A stretch of DNA of 25,276 nt, from NCBI GenBank assembly GCA_002811675.1, contig PDIM01000053.1:1-25276 (forward strand). Reading direction: 5' to 3'. Shown one piece after another: positions 16,969 to 25,051 of the stretch. The notes under the pieces were generated by a model. That model was not told the DNA's origin and ran no database searches. It saw only the letters and a list, made by a program, of their open reading frames with translations. The position numbers and the translations under genes are program-made. Positions within the stretch are counted from its first letter, which is position 1. Each line of letters starts with the position of its first letter. This DNA is from Ichthyosporea sp. XGB-2017a. Its lineage: Eukaryota; Opisthokonta; Ichthyosporea.

Positions 16969-17963
16969 ACAAGCTACATACAAGCACCCTCGCCAAGCAC
17001 ATGCGAATCATGAATTTTTTATAAATGGATCGAGTCTCGACGCTAATTTGAAGGTTTATTAATATTTTGAGGGCAACTCGGATTTCGGGCCTATAACTAA
17101 GTACTGTATAAGCCTATCAAATACAAATTGTATAATATATCAGAATTGTATACAACAAGTATGTTAAGTTATGCTAGCTGCTACAGACCATGCAGATTTT
17201 TATTGATATTTCCAATCAGGATAAAGAAAACAGTTGAAAAGCCAAAACCCACTAGCTAATTAAGGTAATTCATTAACCAAATGTAGAAGGTGTGATTCCC
17301 TTTGTTGGTTAAATTCTGAACCTCATAAGTCATAGGCCGCCCAAACGTAGGTCAGCTTGTGAATGACTCATATTGGGGGAACGCCCAAAGCTGAGCAAGC
17401 ATTTATAAGTAACTGAGAATCAAAGTTACGTTCGAGGTATAATTTCTGAAAAAAAAGTCTTTGAACCGCTTCTTCACATTATACTTGCTTGCAAAGTACG
17501 TCTGTAGTACTTTCCGAGACACTTTGCGTGACTGCGATGATATATATGTATTGTTCAGCGCACAGGTATAAGATATAACATGAAACAGAAAAACATCCTT
17601 GTTATGTAGTTGCTTCTGTCTTGCATTTAATTTGTTCTTCTTTGAAAGCAACTATTAAACGGTCAGCTAGAAGACAGCAAACCTTTCATGCCATATCGCC
17701 AGTTGCACGCTAATGAAGAATTAAGGTGCGTATAAATGGCCATATCAGGTAATGATGATGATGTTTCACATCATTAACTCTCATAAATTTGCATTTCATC
17801 GTTCAGCAACTTCACTAATATTTCACTCTTCTTCAAACTTTCTTTGAAGTCAAATTGATGATTGATGCAGCCCTGTACGAGCCTGTTCTTATGTTCTTAT
17901 TACTTTATCTCTGTGTGTTTCACTAACGTGTTTTCCATTTTATTATCAATAATTTAACTTCAA

Positions 17964-18704
17964 TTACAATATAATTTTATGCTTAGCACTGAACGCAGAG
18001 CGTCCAAATGGTTTGGTGGAGGTCTTCCAAAACGCTTCCATTTCATCTTCCCTGTTCTGTTCAATTTCCCTCAGACATTTTCCCAACTTCAATGGCCCAT
18101 TTGGATCCTTTGTAAACTCTGCAAGTCTCACAGTCCAATCCGGCTTCACTTCACCATCAGTGCTTTCTCCACAATCATCACTCTTGTAAAAGTGTCCGCA
18201 CAATCGGTCATCACCATCTGCCTCATCCAAAGATGACCCATCGCACACAAAGGGGAGATAAGACAAAGGATTCTTTTCGTCCAGAGACAAAGGCCTGCAC
18301 TCCAGCTCTCTCACCACTTCCATTCCAATCGGCTTCGTACAGTCGCCGTCTTCAAACGCCATGTGGATAAGCATCTCTGATGCAACGCTTGGGTCTTCAT
18401 TTCTGGCAATTTTGTGCACCCCATACATTGTGAATGCTTCAGAATGAACTTCTGTTTCAACAAGTGGCTCCTCTGCACTCATGAATGATTTTTGGCTCAA
18501 CTTTAATTTGGTTTCTTGCTGTTTTTTTTGCATTTTCTCATTTACTTTGTTAATCAACGCTCCCGCTTCATCCACAAAACCCCCCAACACTTCATGCTGC
18601 TTGTTAATAAATTTATCAAAAGCGATATCACTATTTCCTCCAAAAACACCACCAGTACAAATGGCACAAACCACCAAGGCAAAAAACAACACAGAGGATT
18701 TCAT
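17964..18704 (-). CDS. Secreted six-cysteine protein, copy 1
   Basis: 246 residues from ATG 18704. A signal peptide (about 1-22, ending near GVFG) is followed by a charged, probably helical region (about 25-72, rich in Lys, Glu and Gln). A Cys-containing domain follows, with cysteines at 122, 136, 154, 169, 178 and 210, enough for three disulfides. Conserved stretches include FTMYGVHKIA, LIHMAF, CRPLSLDEKNPLSYLPFVC and CGHFYKSDDCGEST. The C-terminus is basic (SAKHKIIL). No known family is recognised. It is a paralog of 22098-22847, sharing a nearly identical block from residue 136 to about 212. It is divergent from the mucin-like membrane protein at 20244, and the same pairing recurs downstream. 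Function is unknown; an extracellular or wall-associated role is inferred from the signal peptide. Confidence 0.88.
   Translation of the reverse strand: MKSSVLFFALVVCAICTGGVFGGNSDIAFDKFINKQHEVLGGFVDEAGALINKVNEKMQKKQQETKLKLSQKSFMSAEEPLVETEVHSEAFTMYGVHKIARNEDPSVASEMLIHMAFEDGDCTKPIGMEVVRELECRPLSLDEKNPLSYLPFVCDGSSLDEADGDDRLCGHFYKSDDCGESTDGEVKPDWTVRLAEFTKDPNGPLKLGKCLREIEQNREDEMEAFWKTSTKPFGRSAFSAKHKIIL
18072..18300 (-). repeat. Near-identical 229-bp tract shared by the secreted paralogs, copy A
   Basis: Matches 22206-22434 at an offset of 4134 bp with one difference by eye (A at 18177 versus G at 22311, silent for Asp). Sequence on both sides diverges sharply. Confidence 0.9.
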
Positions 18705-19646
18705 TCTGCTTTTTTTTTTTCTGCTTCAACTTTGATTACTTTAACTACCCTCTTTTTAAAACAAACTTATCCCTTTTAAGTTTTTAAATCAAAGATTTTC
18801 GTAATTCTTCTTCTTAACTTTATTTCTTATCAATTCTCTTGTTTTTTAGTCCCCCCTTCATTTATTATTTTTTTTTGGTTTTCTTTAAGAAAAAAAAGTT
18901 TTCTTCCGGCCCTTCGACTACCAATTATTTAATTATTTGTTCCTTTTCTCTTTCTTTATACTTATAAAACTGATCGACGGATCCATGCTTCATGATGACC
19001 ACCCATGAGCTTCCTAAATTGACAAATCATCTTAAATATATCTCAGCTGATTCAAATTAATATAAAAAGAGAACGTCGTACGTCATAATTTTGCAGAATT
19101 TGCCCGCAATTTTTTTTCCTTTTCTAGGGTTATATAAGCAGTGGCAGATTCAGCAATAATTAGATTCATTTATCATATTCATGTTGTATATCAGTTGTAT
19201 TCATCATTTTTCATTCATCTTTTATTTATGCTGTAAGTTGTAACTTTGACCAGCTTTCTCATGGGATAAAAAAAACTAACCTTTCTCCGAAGATTTTATT
19301 ATTTTTAGTCACTTGGATCCCCTCTTTTTTTTTGAATTTCGCAATATCAACCCCTTATAACAAGTATAAGGGTGCATGCACGTATCAGTTAGAAACGATA
19401 CCTCAGATCCATCATCCAAAATTATGATGAGCACATGGATATTCCCGCCTGATAATTGATGGGTTTTGGATGGGTCATGGGGCGTGCAAATTGGAACCTT
19501 ACGTCGTATAAGTACTACATAAATCTAGTTGTACATACATTTGGAGATGATAGAAGAATTGAATGGTCCAGTTAGAGTTTCACGTTATGTAGTTTTCGTG
19601 GAGGTGGGAGTATTCTTGCATTGAACAAATTTGTAAGTTACATAAG

Positions 19647-19668
19647 ATGATGTACGTACGTACATCAT
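19647..19668. repeat. 22-bp perfect palindrome centred on GTACGTAC
   Basis: The left half is ATGATGTACGT and the right half is its exact reverse complement, with no spacer. It lies in the spacer between the divergent genes of module 1. A similar TACGTACGTACATC string occurs at about 2661-2670. Could be a regulatory dimer site or a cruciform-prone sequence. Confidence 0.7.
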
Positions 19669-19677
19669 ATTGTGGGG

Positions 19678-19697
19678 TTTTTTTTTGGGGGGGGGGG
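19678..19697. repeat. T9G11 homopolymer junction
   Basis: Nine T followed directly by eleven G on the plus strand, ten bp beyond the 22-bp palindrome. G runs of this length can form quadruplex-like structures and are error-prone in sequencing. Confidence 0.8.
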
Positions 19698-19901
19698 ATC
19701 ATTATCATGTGTGGAACAATTTTAACAGTCGATATTCCACTTATAATAAGCTTCCCAACACTAAATTATAACAGAAACTTTGCATGGGCGATGATAAATG
19801 AGGCTCGCCGAGAATTAAAGCAAGGCCCAAAGCAAAATGCATAGAAAATTTTACATACAAAACAGGGTATTTACAGCACTGGGAAAAACTAAAAACCCAA
19901 C

Positions 19902-19923
19902 AAAAAAAAAAAAAAAAAAAAAA
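19902..19923. repeat. Poly(A) tract of 22 bp followed by purine-rich DNA
   Basis: An A22 run starts a nearly pure A/G stretch of about 150 bp upstream of the TATA box at 20106. A similar A/G-rich block (23460-23580) lies upstream of the paralogous gene at 23675, the only promoter similarity seen between the two. Confidence 0.7.
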
Positions 19924-20105
19924 GAAAGAGAAAAAAAAAAAGAAAGACAAAAAAAGGGAAGTGGAACATGAATTGGGAAAAAGGAAAAGAACCACGGAAG
20001 AGTCTTTAAATCTTTGTAAATCAAAAGAAGAACAAAGGAAAAAAAGAGGGCAGATCTCAAAAACAAAAGCGTGCACTTTCTTTTTTTTTTTGTTTGTTTG
20101 CTCTT

Positions 20106-20112
20106 TATAAAA
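20106..20112 (+). promoter_or_regulatory. TATA box of mucin-like membrane protein gene 1
   Basis: TATAAAA lies 132 bp before ATG 20244, predicting transcription starting near 20136-20140 and a leader of about 105 nt. The distance is close to that at the aerolysin-like gene. Confidence 0.65.
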
Positions 20113-20243
20113 GGGTTTTTGATTTATAACTCATAACAAGTACCTTGACAAAAGGAAAATCAATCACAACGAAACAACCCTTTTTATTTATTTATTTAAG
20201 TTGTTCTTTCATTCCAAAAATCTAAAAGAAAAAAAAGAAAAAA

Positions 20244-21719
20244 ATGTCTTCCTCTGCAACTAAAAGCGCAGGGAGCACCTCCCGCCGCACCAAAATCATT
20301 GTCTTGTCTCTTCTTGCGGTGGTCGTTGTGGGACTCGCACTGGGCCTGGGTCTCTACTATGGACTAGACAACGGCAGCAGCAGCAGCTCAGAAAGTCCCA
20401 CCTCCCCTGCCACAGGCACAGTCACAGTCACTTCCGCTACCCCCACTACTGCCCCCCTTACTACTACTGTCCCCACCACAGCTACTACTACAGAAGCCCC
20501 TACTACGACGACTACGACTATGACTACGACTATGACTACGACTACCGAGCCAACCACTACGACCACAGTGATGACTACTACAACTACAATGGCCCCGACA
20601 ACGACTACCACCTCCGCCCCAACTACCTCTGGTGTCCCTGTGGTGGATGGAATCCCCATCTGCCCTATTGGACAGGTTGTAAAGTCCCGCAGTGACTATG
20701 GGAATGGGGAGTTGTATTGCGCCACTGGAGAGTACAATGAATACCTTTCAGGGGTGCAGGGTATTGAAGGACACACCAACCACGATACTGATAAGCCTGG
20801 AGCAGGAGCCTACGAATGCCAAGCACGTGTTGATGTGCCCCAGAAGGTTCTACAGGTGGCAATTTACTATCGAATCGAGTACCAGCTGGAAGAACACAAT
20901 AAGTACGGCAATAGCAGCGATTGGTCCCATGATTACCGTGACAGAACTGGATACGATAGTTATGATAGTGCGTATGCCAAATCGTATACTCTTTCCACGG
21001 AAGTGAAAGGTGATTGTGTAGTCAACGGTCGTGTAGTAGCCGATGCAAATGGCAATGCGGTGTGGGAATCAGATCCCTCTTTGCCCAACATTGCCACCAT
21101 GCGTAAAAACGCTGCCTACAAAGCCGGACCTCATAAGTGGCCACCTGTGAACAAAAGAGACGTGTCAAGCGACCCCGCCATCTGTAACGGAAATAATTGC
21201 TGTGTTGCTAATGACTATGTTGCGCCTCCCGATCAACCTTTTAATAACTGGAGTGCCCATGCTCGTTCCTTGAAGCTTCTCTGTAGTCCCATTTATAAGC
21301 CAAATGCCGTTGATGATACCCCGTGCAATGGACGCGGCTACTACGGTGAGTCATTGATTAACTGCGGATACAACGTCATTAACAAGTGGAATGGAGAGGC
21401 TTTTAAAACGAAATGCTCTTGCTTGGCAATCGATGGTGATCAAAATGATGTTTACAAATATGGAGGTCTTGGACTGGATTGCTCGGATATTATTCCGGGT
21501 GGGAAATACTTTGAAAAGGATATGTTTTGGAAACTTAGTTGGGCTTTGAATAAGTACTATCAAGCGTCTGGGAAATGTGGTGGTTACGCATCCGGAAAAG
21601 TCAAGTTTAACAAGTTGTGCAAGGCGGGAAAGACATGCAACATTCCAAGCCAGGACCCCATTAGCATGGCGTACGGTGCTTATGATTCACAGCTGTACAA
21701 ACCAGGTGGAAGATGGTAA
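20244..21719 (+). CDS. Type II membrane protein with Thr-rich mucin-like stalk and Cys-rich ectodomain, copy 1
   Basis: 491 residues from ATG 20244. A short basic Ser-rich cytosolic tail (1-16, ending SRRTK) is followed by one strong helix (17-40, KIIVLSLLAVVVVGLALGLG). The stalk (about 44-129) is dominated by Thr with Pro, Ser, Ala and Met, as in heavily O-glycosylated mucin-like regions. It is partly encoded by short repeats of ACT/ACG-type codons near 20500-20560. The ectodomain (130-491) has many Cys. Landmarks are GIPICPIGQVVKS, EGHTN, ECQARVDVPQKVLQVAIYYRIEYQ, WSHDYRDRTGYD, CNGNNCCVA, LLCSPIYKPNA, CSCLAIDGDQ, GGLGLDCSDIIPGGK, DMFWKLSWALNKYY and CGGYASG. The ectodomain is not recognised. 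The basic tail and lack of a cleavable signal suggest N-in topology and display on the cell surface or in a secretory compartment. Confidence 0.88.
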   Translation: MSSSATKSAGSTSRRTKIIVLSLLAVVVVGLALGLGLYYGLDNGSSSSSESPTSPATGTVTVTSATPTTAPLTTTVPTTATTTEAPTTTTTTMTTTMTTTTEPTTTTTVMTTTTTMAPTTTTTSAPTTSGVPVVDGIPICPIGQVVKSRSDYGNGELYCATGEYNEYLSGVQGIEGHTNHDTDKPGAGAYECQARVDVPQKVLQVAIYYRIEYQLEEHNKYGNSSDWSHDYRDRTGYDSYDSAYAKSYTLSTEVKGDCVVNGRVVADANGNAVWESDPSLPNIATMRKNAAYKAGPHKWPPVNKRDVSSDPAICNGNNCCVANDYVAPPDQPFNNWSAHARSLKLLCSPIYKPNAVDDTPCNGRGYYGESLINCGYNVINKWNGEAFKTKCSCLAIDGDQNDVYKYGGLGLDCSDIIPGGKYFEKDMFWKLSWALNKYYQASGKCGGYASGKVKFNKLCKAGKTCNIPSQDPISMAYGAYDSQLYKPGGRW

Positions 21720-21751
21720 TGTTATAATTTATGTAAGCAAAAAAGAAAAGA

Positions 21752-21757
21752 AATAAA
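21752..21757 (+). terminator. AATAAA polyadenylation signal of mucin-like gene 1
   Basis: AATAAA lies 33 nt after the TAA stop at 21717-21719, repeated partly as AATAAATAAT. Confidence 0.6.
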
Positions 21758-22061
21758 TAATGGACCAGCCAAGTTCAATGTCCTAGTAGGACCTTTCGCA
21801 GAAGTAAAATGACGCATCAACTAATAAGAGAACAGCAACCGAGAAGCTTTCCTTGTTTTCGCTTGGTTCTTCCGATTGGACTTGCTCCATTGTGCAATTC
21901 GCTGTTTCCTTTCAGACGTATCAATTTCATTCATACATTAATAAAACATTCATGGAAGAAAAGATGGCTCCAACCGAAAGTAATTTAACGTAAACCCAAG
22001 AACGAACAAGCTACTAGCATGTACAAGCCTTTGTTTTTGCTTCGATTTATTGAGATGTAAC

Positions 22062-22067
22062 TTTATT
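22062..22067 (-). terminator. AATAAA polyadenylation signal of secreted protein copy 2
   Basis: On the minus strand AATAAA lies 31 nt after the stop at 22098-22100; a second copy is at 22046-22051. No perfect AATAAA was found after the paralog's stop at 17964. Confidence 0.55.
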
Positions 22068-22097
22068 ACAAAATTGCAATTTCTAAAGTTGAAATTG

Positions 22098-22847
22098 CTA
22101 AAATGCAATCTTATGCTTAGCACTGTACTTTGAACGGCCAAATGGCTTAGTAGAAGCGTTCCAAAACGACTCCACTTCATCTTCCCGATATTGTTCTCTC
22201 TCCCGCAGACATTTTCCCAACTTCAATGGCCCATTTGGATCCTTTGTAAACTCTGCAAGTCTCACAGTCCAATCCGGCTTCACTTCACCATCAGTGCTTT
22301 CTCCACAATCGTCACTCTTGTAAAAGTGTCCGCACAATCGGTCATCACCATCTGCCTCATCCAAAGATGACCCATCGCACACAAAGGGGAGATAAGACAA
22401 AGGATTCTTTTCGTCCAGAGACAAAGGCCTGCACATGGACAGATTGCGAATTATTTCCATCCCAATTAAGTCTTCACAGTTCTTGTCTGCAAACGCCATG
22501 TGGATGAGCATCTCACCAGCACCACTTGGCTCTTCACTACTGGCGATTTTATGAACACCATACATTGTGAATCCTTCGTAATCCATTTCCTCTTCCTCAG
22601 TAGGCGGCTGGTCCGCAAGCTGAACAAAGGATTTCTGACTCAATTTCAGCTTGTGATCCTTTTGCTTCTCCTGCATTCTCTCATTTACTTTGTTGATCAA
22701 AGCACCCGCTTCATCTTGATACTCATTTTTCAACTTGTGGTCCTGATCAAGAAATTTATCAAAGGCAATCTTATTGTTTCCTCCTAAAACTCCACCACAA
22801 ATGGCACAAGCAACCAAACAAGCAAACACCACATACAAGGATCTCAT
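22098..22847 (-). CDS. Secreted six-cysteine protein, copy 2
   Basis: 249 residues from ATG 22847, collinear with copy 1 at 17964-18704. The signal peptide (about 1-22, ending GVLG) is followed by a charged helical region (25-72) sharing DEAGALINKVNE and KLKLSQKSF with copy 1. An acidic insert PPTEEEEMDYEG and the Cys domain follow (Cys 124, 139, 157, 172, 181, 213). All six mature cysteines line up with copy 1. An NLS sequon appears just before Cys139 and another sequon (NAS) near residue 230. The block from Cys139 to Cys213 is identical to copy 1, while flanks differ at many positions. No family is recognised. It pairs divergently with the mucin-like gene at 23675, mirroring module 1, so a joint extracellular role with that protein is possible but unproven. 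Confidence 0.88.
   Translation of the reverse strand: MRSLYVVFACLVACAICGGVLGGNNKIAFDKFLDQDHKLKNEYQDEAGALINKVNERMQEKQKDHKLKLSQKSFVQLADQPPTEEEEMDYEGFTMYGVHKIASSEEPSGAGEMLIHMAFADKNCEDLIGMEIIRNLSMCRPLSLDEKNPLSYLPFVCDGSSLDEADGDDRLCGHFYKSDDCGESTDGEVKPDWTVRLAEFTKDPNGPLKLGKCLREREQYREDEVESFWNASTKPFGRSKYSAKHKIAF
22206..22434 (-). repeat. Near-identical 229-bp tract shared by the secreted paralogs, copy B
   Basis: Partner of 18072-18300 with one silent difference (22311). Confidence 0.9.
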
Positions 22848-23674
22848 TTTCCTGTTTACTTCTCTAGTTAGAATCTCTCTTTTTCTGTTTTTTTTTTTTC
22901 TTTTCTTTCTTGATCACAACTTTCCTCGTTTCTTCCAAACTGTACTTTTCTCCTTCCCCCTCAGTTCAGTTGAAACTTGCATAAAACTAACTAAATGTCC
23001 TACTTCTTTTAAAATTTGGTATCAACTACGTACAAAACCCTTTATAATTCATGAGATTAACCTTTTAACCATCAACAAGTCAAAGATGATGTGCAAAACA
23101 ACCCCCTATGTAATTCGCTTATAAGCAATTAGGCTCAATTTATCCCTAAATTTAACACTTAAATTGTGCATCTAGTTGTCAATTAGAAACATGTTTTTCC
23201 ATTGTTAACTCTGTACAGGACTGTTTATTTTGCTTCCGTGTAGGGTTTAATAGAGTATGTGTAATTATGGAAAATATAGTTATGGGGTGCACCGTGCATA
23301 ATGGTGGATTAAGTAGGAAATTGCGGAACTGGGAACCAATAATAACCAGAAAGAGGTGAACGGGGGTTTCTTTTCTGTTGAAACGTAAGGATTTTTTTTA
23401 AATATGAGAAAGATGGAATTGGAAAGACATGGGTAGTTCAAAAGTATAATTGTTTATTGAGGACATGAAGAGACAGCCACAGGGGAAAAGCAAAACACGA
23501 ATAGTGAAAGAAAGCAAGCAAAAGATGAGAACAAAAAAAAAAAAAGATAAAGGACGGAATGAAAAAGCAATGTCCCCAAAACAATTTTAAGACAGGTGAA
23601 TGATTTGTGAAAGATTAACAAAGTGAATCGATCAGTTTTAAAAATCCTGCTCCAAAGAGAAACGCCCTTCAACA
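22848..23674. other. Divergent spacer of module 2
   Basis: 827 bp between divergent starts. It includes a minus-strand TATA candidate (23041-23046), a T run near 22889 and an A/G-rich block (about 23460-23580) upstream of the plus-strand gene. Apart from that purine block it does not resemble the longer spacer of module 1. No consensus TATA close to ATG 23675 was found. No gene was seen. Confidence 0.55.
23041..23046 (-). promoter_or_regulatory. TATA-box candidate of secreted protein copy 2
   Basis: The minus strand reads TTATAAAGGG here, about 195 bp upstream of ATG 22847. The distance is longer than for the other TATA boxes in the window, so it is less certain. Confidence 0.4.
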
Positions 23675-25051
23675 ATGGAAACCGATGCAAGTAAAACTGC
23701 AGGGCGTTCTTCTCGTCGCACCAAGATTGTCCTTTTGTCTCTTCTCGTAATTGTAGTTGTGGCACTCGCATTGGGCCTTGGTTTGTACTATGGATTGGAC
23801 AATGATAGCAGCAGTGACTCACCTAGTCCTTCCTCCCATGCCATAAATACAACTACAACAAAAGCTCCTCCAGTCGTTATACCCACCACAACTACAGAAA
23901 AGACTGCTACTCCTGCTCCTACAGAGAAGCCTACCCATACCTCACACCCTGCGCCGAAAACTTCAGACCATCCTTCTCCATCTGTGGTGGAAGGAATCCC
24001 CATCTGCCCCCCTGGTCAGGTTGTAAAGTCCAACAACGGGTATGGCGATGGAGAGCTGTATTGCGCCGACGGAGAGTATTCTGAAACACTTCCAGGGGTG
24101 CAGAGTATTGAAGGACACACCAACCAGAATGTATCGGTTCCGAATGCAAACGCATTGGAATGTCAGGCACGTGTTGATGTGCCCGAGAAGGTTCTTCAGG
24201 TGGCAATCTTTTATCGCATCGAATACCAGCGGAGAAAGAAAATCAATAATTGGTCTCATGATTATAGAGACAGAACTGGTTACGACCCTCTCGCGAATGC
24301 GTATGGAAAATCCTTTACACTGTACACAGAAGTAGAAGGCGATTGCTTTGTTCGTGGCCGTGTGGTTGCAGATAAAAATAACAAAGCGGTATGGGAATCG
24401 GATCCATCTTTACCCAATATCGCCACCACTCGTCAAAAGGCGGCTTACAGAACCGGTCCTTACAAATGGCCAACGATGAAGAAGATTGATGTATCCCAAG
24501 ACCCGGACATTTGTAATGGACAGAATTGTTGTGTGGCAGATGATAGCACTTACGTACCGGATCAATGGGCGAATAACTGGAATACCCGTGCCCGTTCTTT
24601 AGAGATTATGTGCAGCCCCATATACAAACCAAATGCCAAGGATGATACCCCTTGCAAAAATGCAGTAGGATACTACGGTGAGAAATTAACCAACTGTGGA
24701 TTTCACACAGTTAACGTACATGCTAGTCCTGAATTTCAAGGAAAGTGCTCCTGTCTGGCAATTGAGGGTGATCAAAAAGCCGTGAACACATGGGGAGGTC
24801 TTGGACTGGATTGTACCGATATTGTTCCTGGTGGAAAGCACTTTGACAAAGATATGTTCTGGAAACTTAGTTGGGCTTTGAACAAATATTACAAATTATC
24901 TTCCTTATGTGGCGGTTATGCATCAAGTAATGTGCAATTTTACAAGTCTTGCAAAGCAGGGAAACAGTGCTACATTCCACAAGATAAGAATATTCACATT
25001 GCGTATGGTTCCCAAACGTCACCATTGTATCTCCCAGGTGGACACTGGTAA
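23675..25051 (+). CDS. Type II membrane protein with Thr/Pro-rich stalk and Cys-rich ectodomain, copy 2
   Basis: 458 residues from ATG 23675, collinear with copy 1 at 20244-21719. The tail (1-16, SSRRTK) and the helix (17-40, ending LALGLGLYYGLDN) are strongly conserved. The stalk (about 43-104) is shorter and more mixed in Thr, Pro, Ser, Lys and His, which explains most of the 33-residue length difference. The ectodomain (105-458) keeps the landmarks GIPICPPGQVVKS, ECQARVDVPEKVLQVAIFYRIEYQ, WSHDYRDRTGYD, CNGQNCCVA, CSPIYKPNA, CSCLAIEGDQ, GGLGLDCTDIVPGGK, DMFWKLSWALNKYY and CGGYAS, with conserved cysteines. Stronger conservation of the ectodomain than of the stalk points to selection on the outer domain. 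No catalytic motif or known family is recognised. It ends about 225 bp from the window edge. Confidence 0.88.
   Translation: METDASKTAGRSSRRTKIVLLSLLVIVVVALALGLGLYYGLDNDSSSDSPSPSSHAINTTTTKAPPVVIPTTTTEKTATPAPTEKPTHTSHPAPKTSDHPSPSVVEGIPICPPGQVVKSNNGYGDGELYCADGEYSETLPGVQSIEGHTNQNVSVPNANALECQARVDVPEKVLQVAIFYRIEYQRRKKINNWSHDYRDRTGYDPLANAYGKSFTLYTEVEGDCFVRGRVVADKNNKAVWESDPSLPNIATTRQKAAYRTGPYKWPTMKKIDVSQDPDICNGQNCCVADDSTYVPDQWANNWNTRARSLEIMCSPIYKPNAKDDTPCKNAVGYYGEKLTNCGFHTVNVHASPEFQGKCSCLAIEGDQKAVNTWGGLGLDCTDIVPGGKHFDKDMFWKLSWALNKYYKLSSLCGGYASSNVQFYKSCKAGKQCYIPQDKNIHIAYGSQTSPLYLPGGHW

Larger units (their letters stand above)
16150..17963. other. Spacer upstream of the tetra-FkbM gene with repeats and palindromes
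   Basis: About 1.8 kb without a convincing gene. A pyrimidine-rich tract (about 16190-16260 and 16370-16500, plus strand) lies nearest the FkbM start. It is followed by a 39/42-bp tandem repeat (16704-16784), a GC-richer patch (16800-16900) and AGCTAC/GTAGCT palindromes (16837-16851, 16956-16968). The remainder to 17963 is AT-rich and featureless. An open frame at 17403-17651 (minus) has no ATG. One at 16336-16548 (plus) is Phe/Leu low complexity. Confidence 0.6.
18705..20243. other. Divergent spacer of module 1
   Basis: About 1.5 kb between a minus-strand secreted-protein gene and a plus-strand membrane-protein gene. It is very AT-rich with many T runs (18710-18900). It contains a 22-bp perfect palindrome (19647-19668), a T9G11 junction (19678-19697), an A22 run (19902-19923) followed by purine-rich DNA to about 20050, and the TATA box of the plus-strand gene (20106-20112). 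Phe/Ser-rich open frames here are products of the homopolymer tracts. No gene was found. Confidence 0.6.
21720..22097. other. Convergent spacer between the two modules
   Basis: 378 bp between convergent stop codons. It holds poly(A) signals for both genes (21752-21757 plus; 22062-22067 and 22046-22051 minus) and a 13-nt inverted repeat GTCCTA-G-TAGGAC at 21780-21792. No coding sequence was found. Confidence 0.6.

Noticed and set aside
17403-17651. 82-codon minus-strand frame
   Set aside because: Opens with TTG and contains no ATG; AT-rich composition.
19741-20076. Phe/Ser-rich minus-strand frames
   Set aside because: Generated by the A22 and purine-rich tract; no plausible protein.
20357-20659. 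Val-rich 100-codon minus-strand frame
   Set aside because: Exact antisense shadow of the Thr-rich stalk; Val codons mirror Thr codon repeats.
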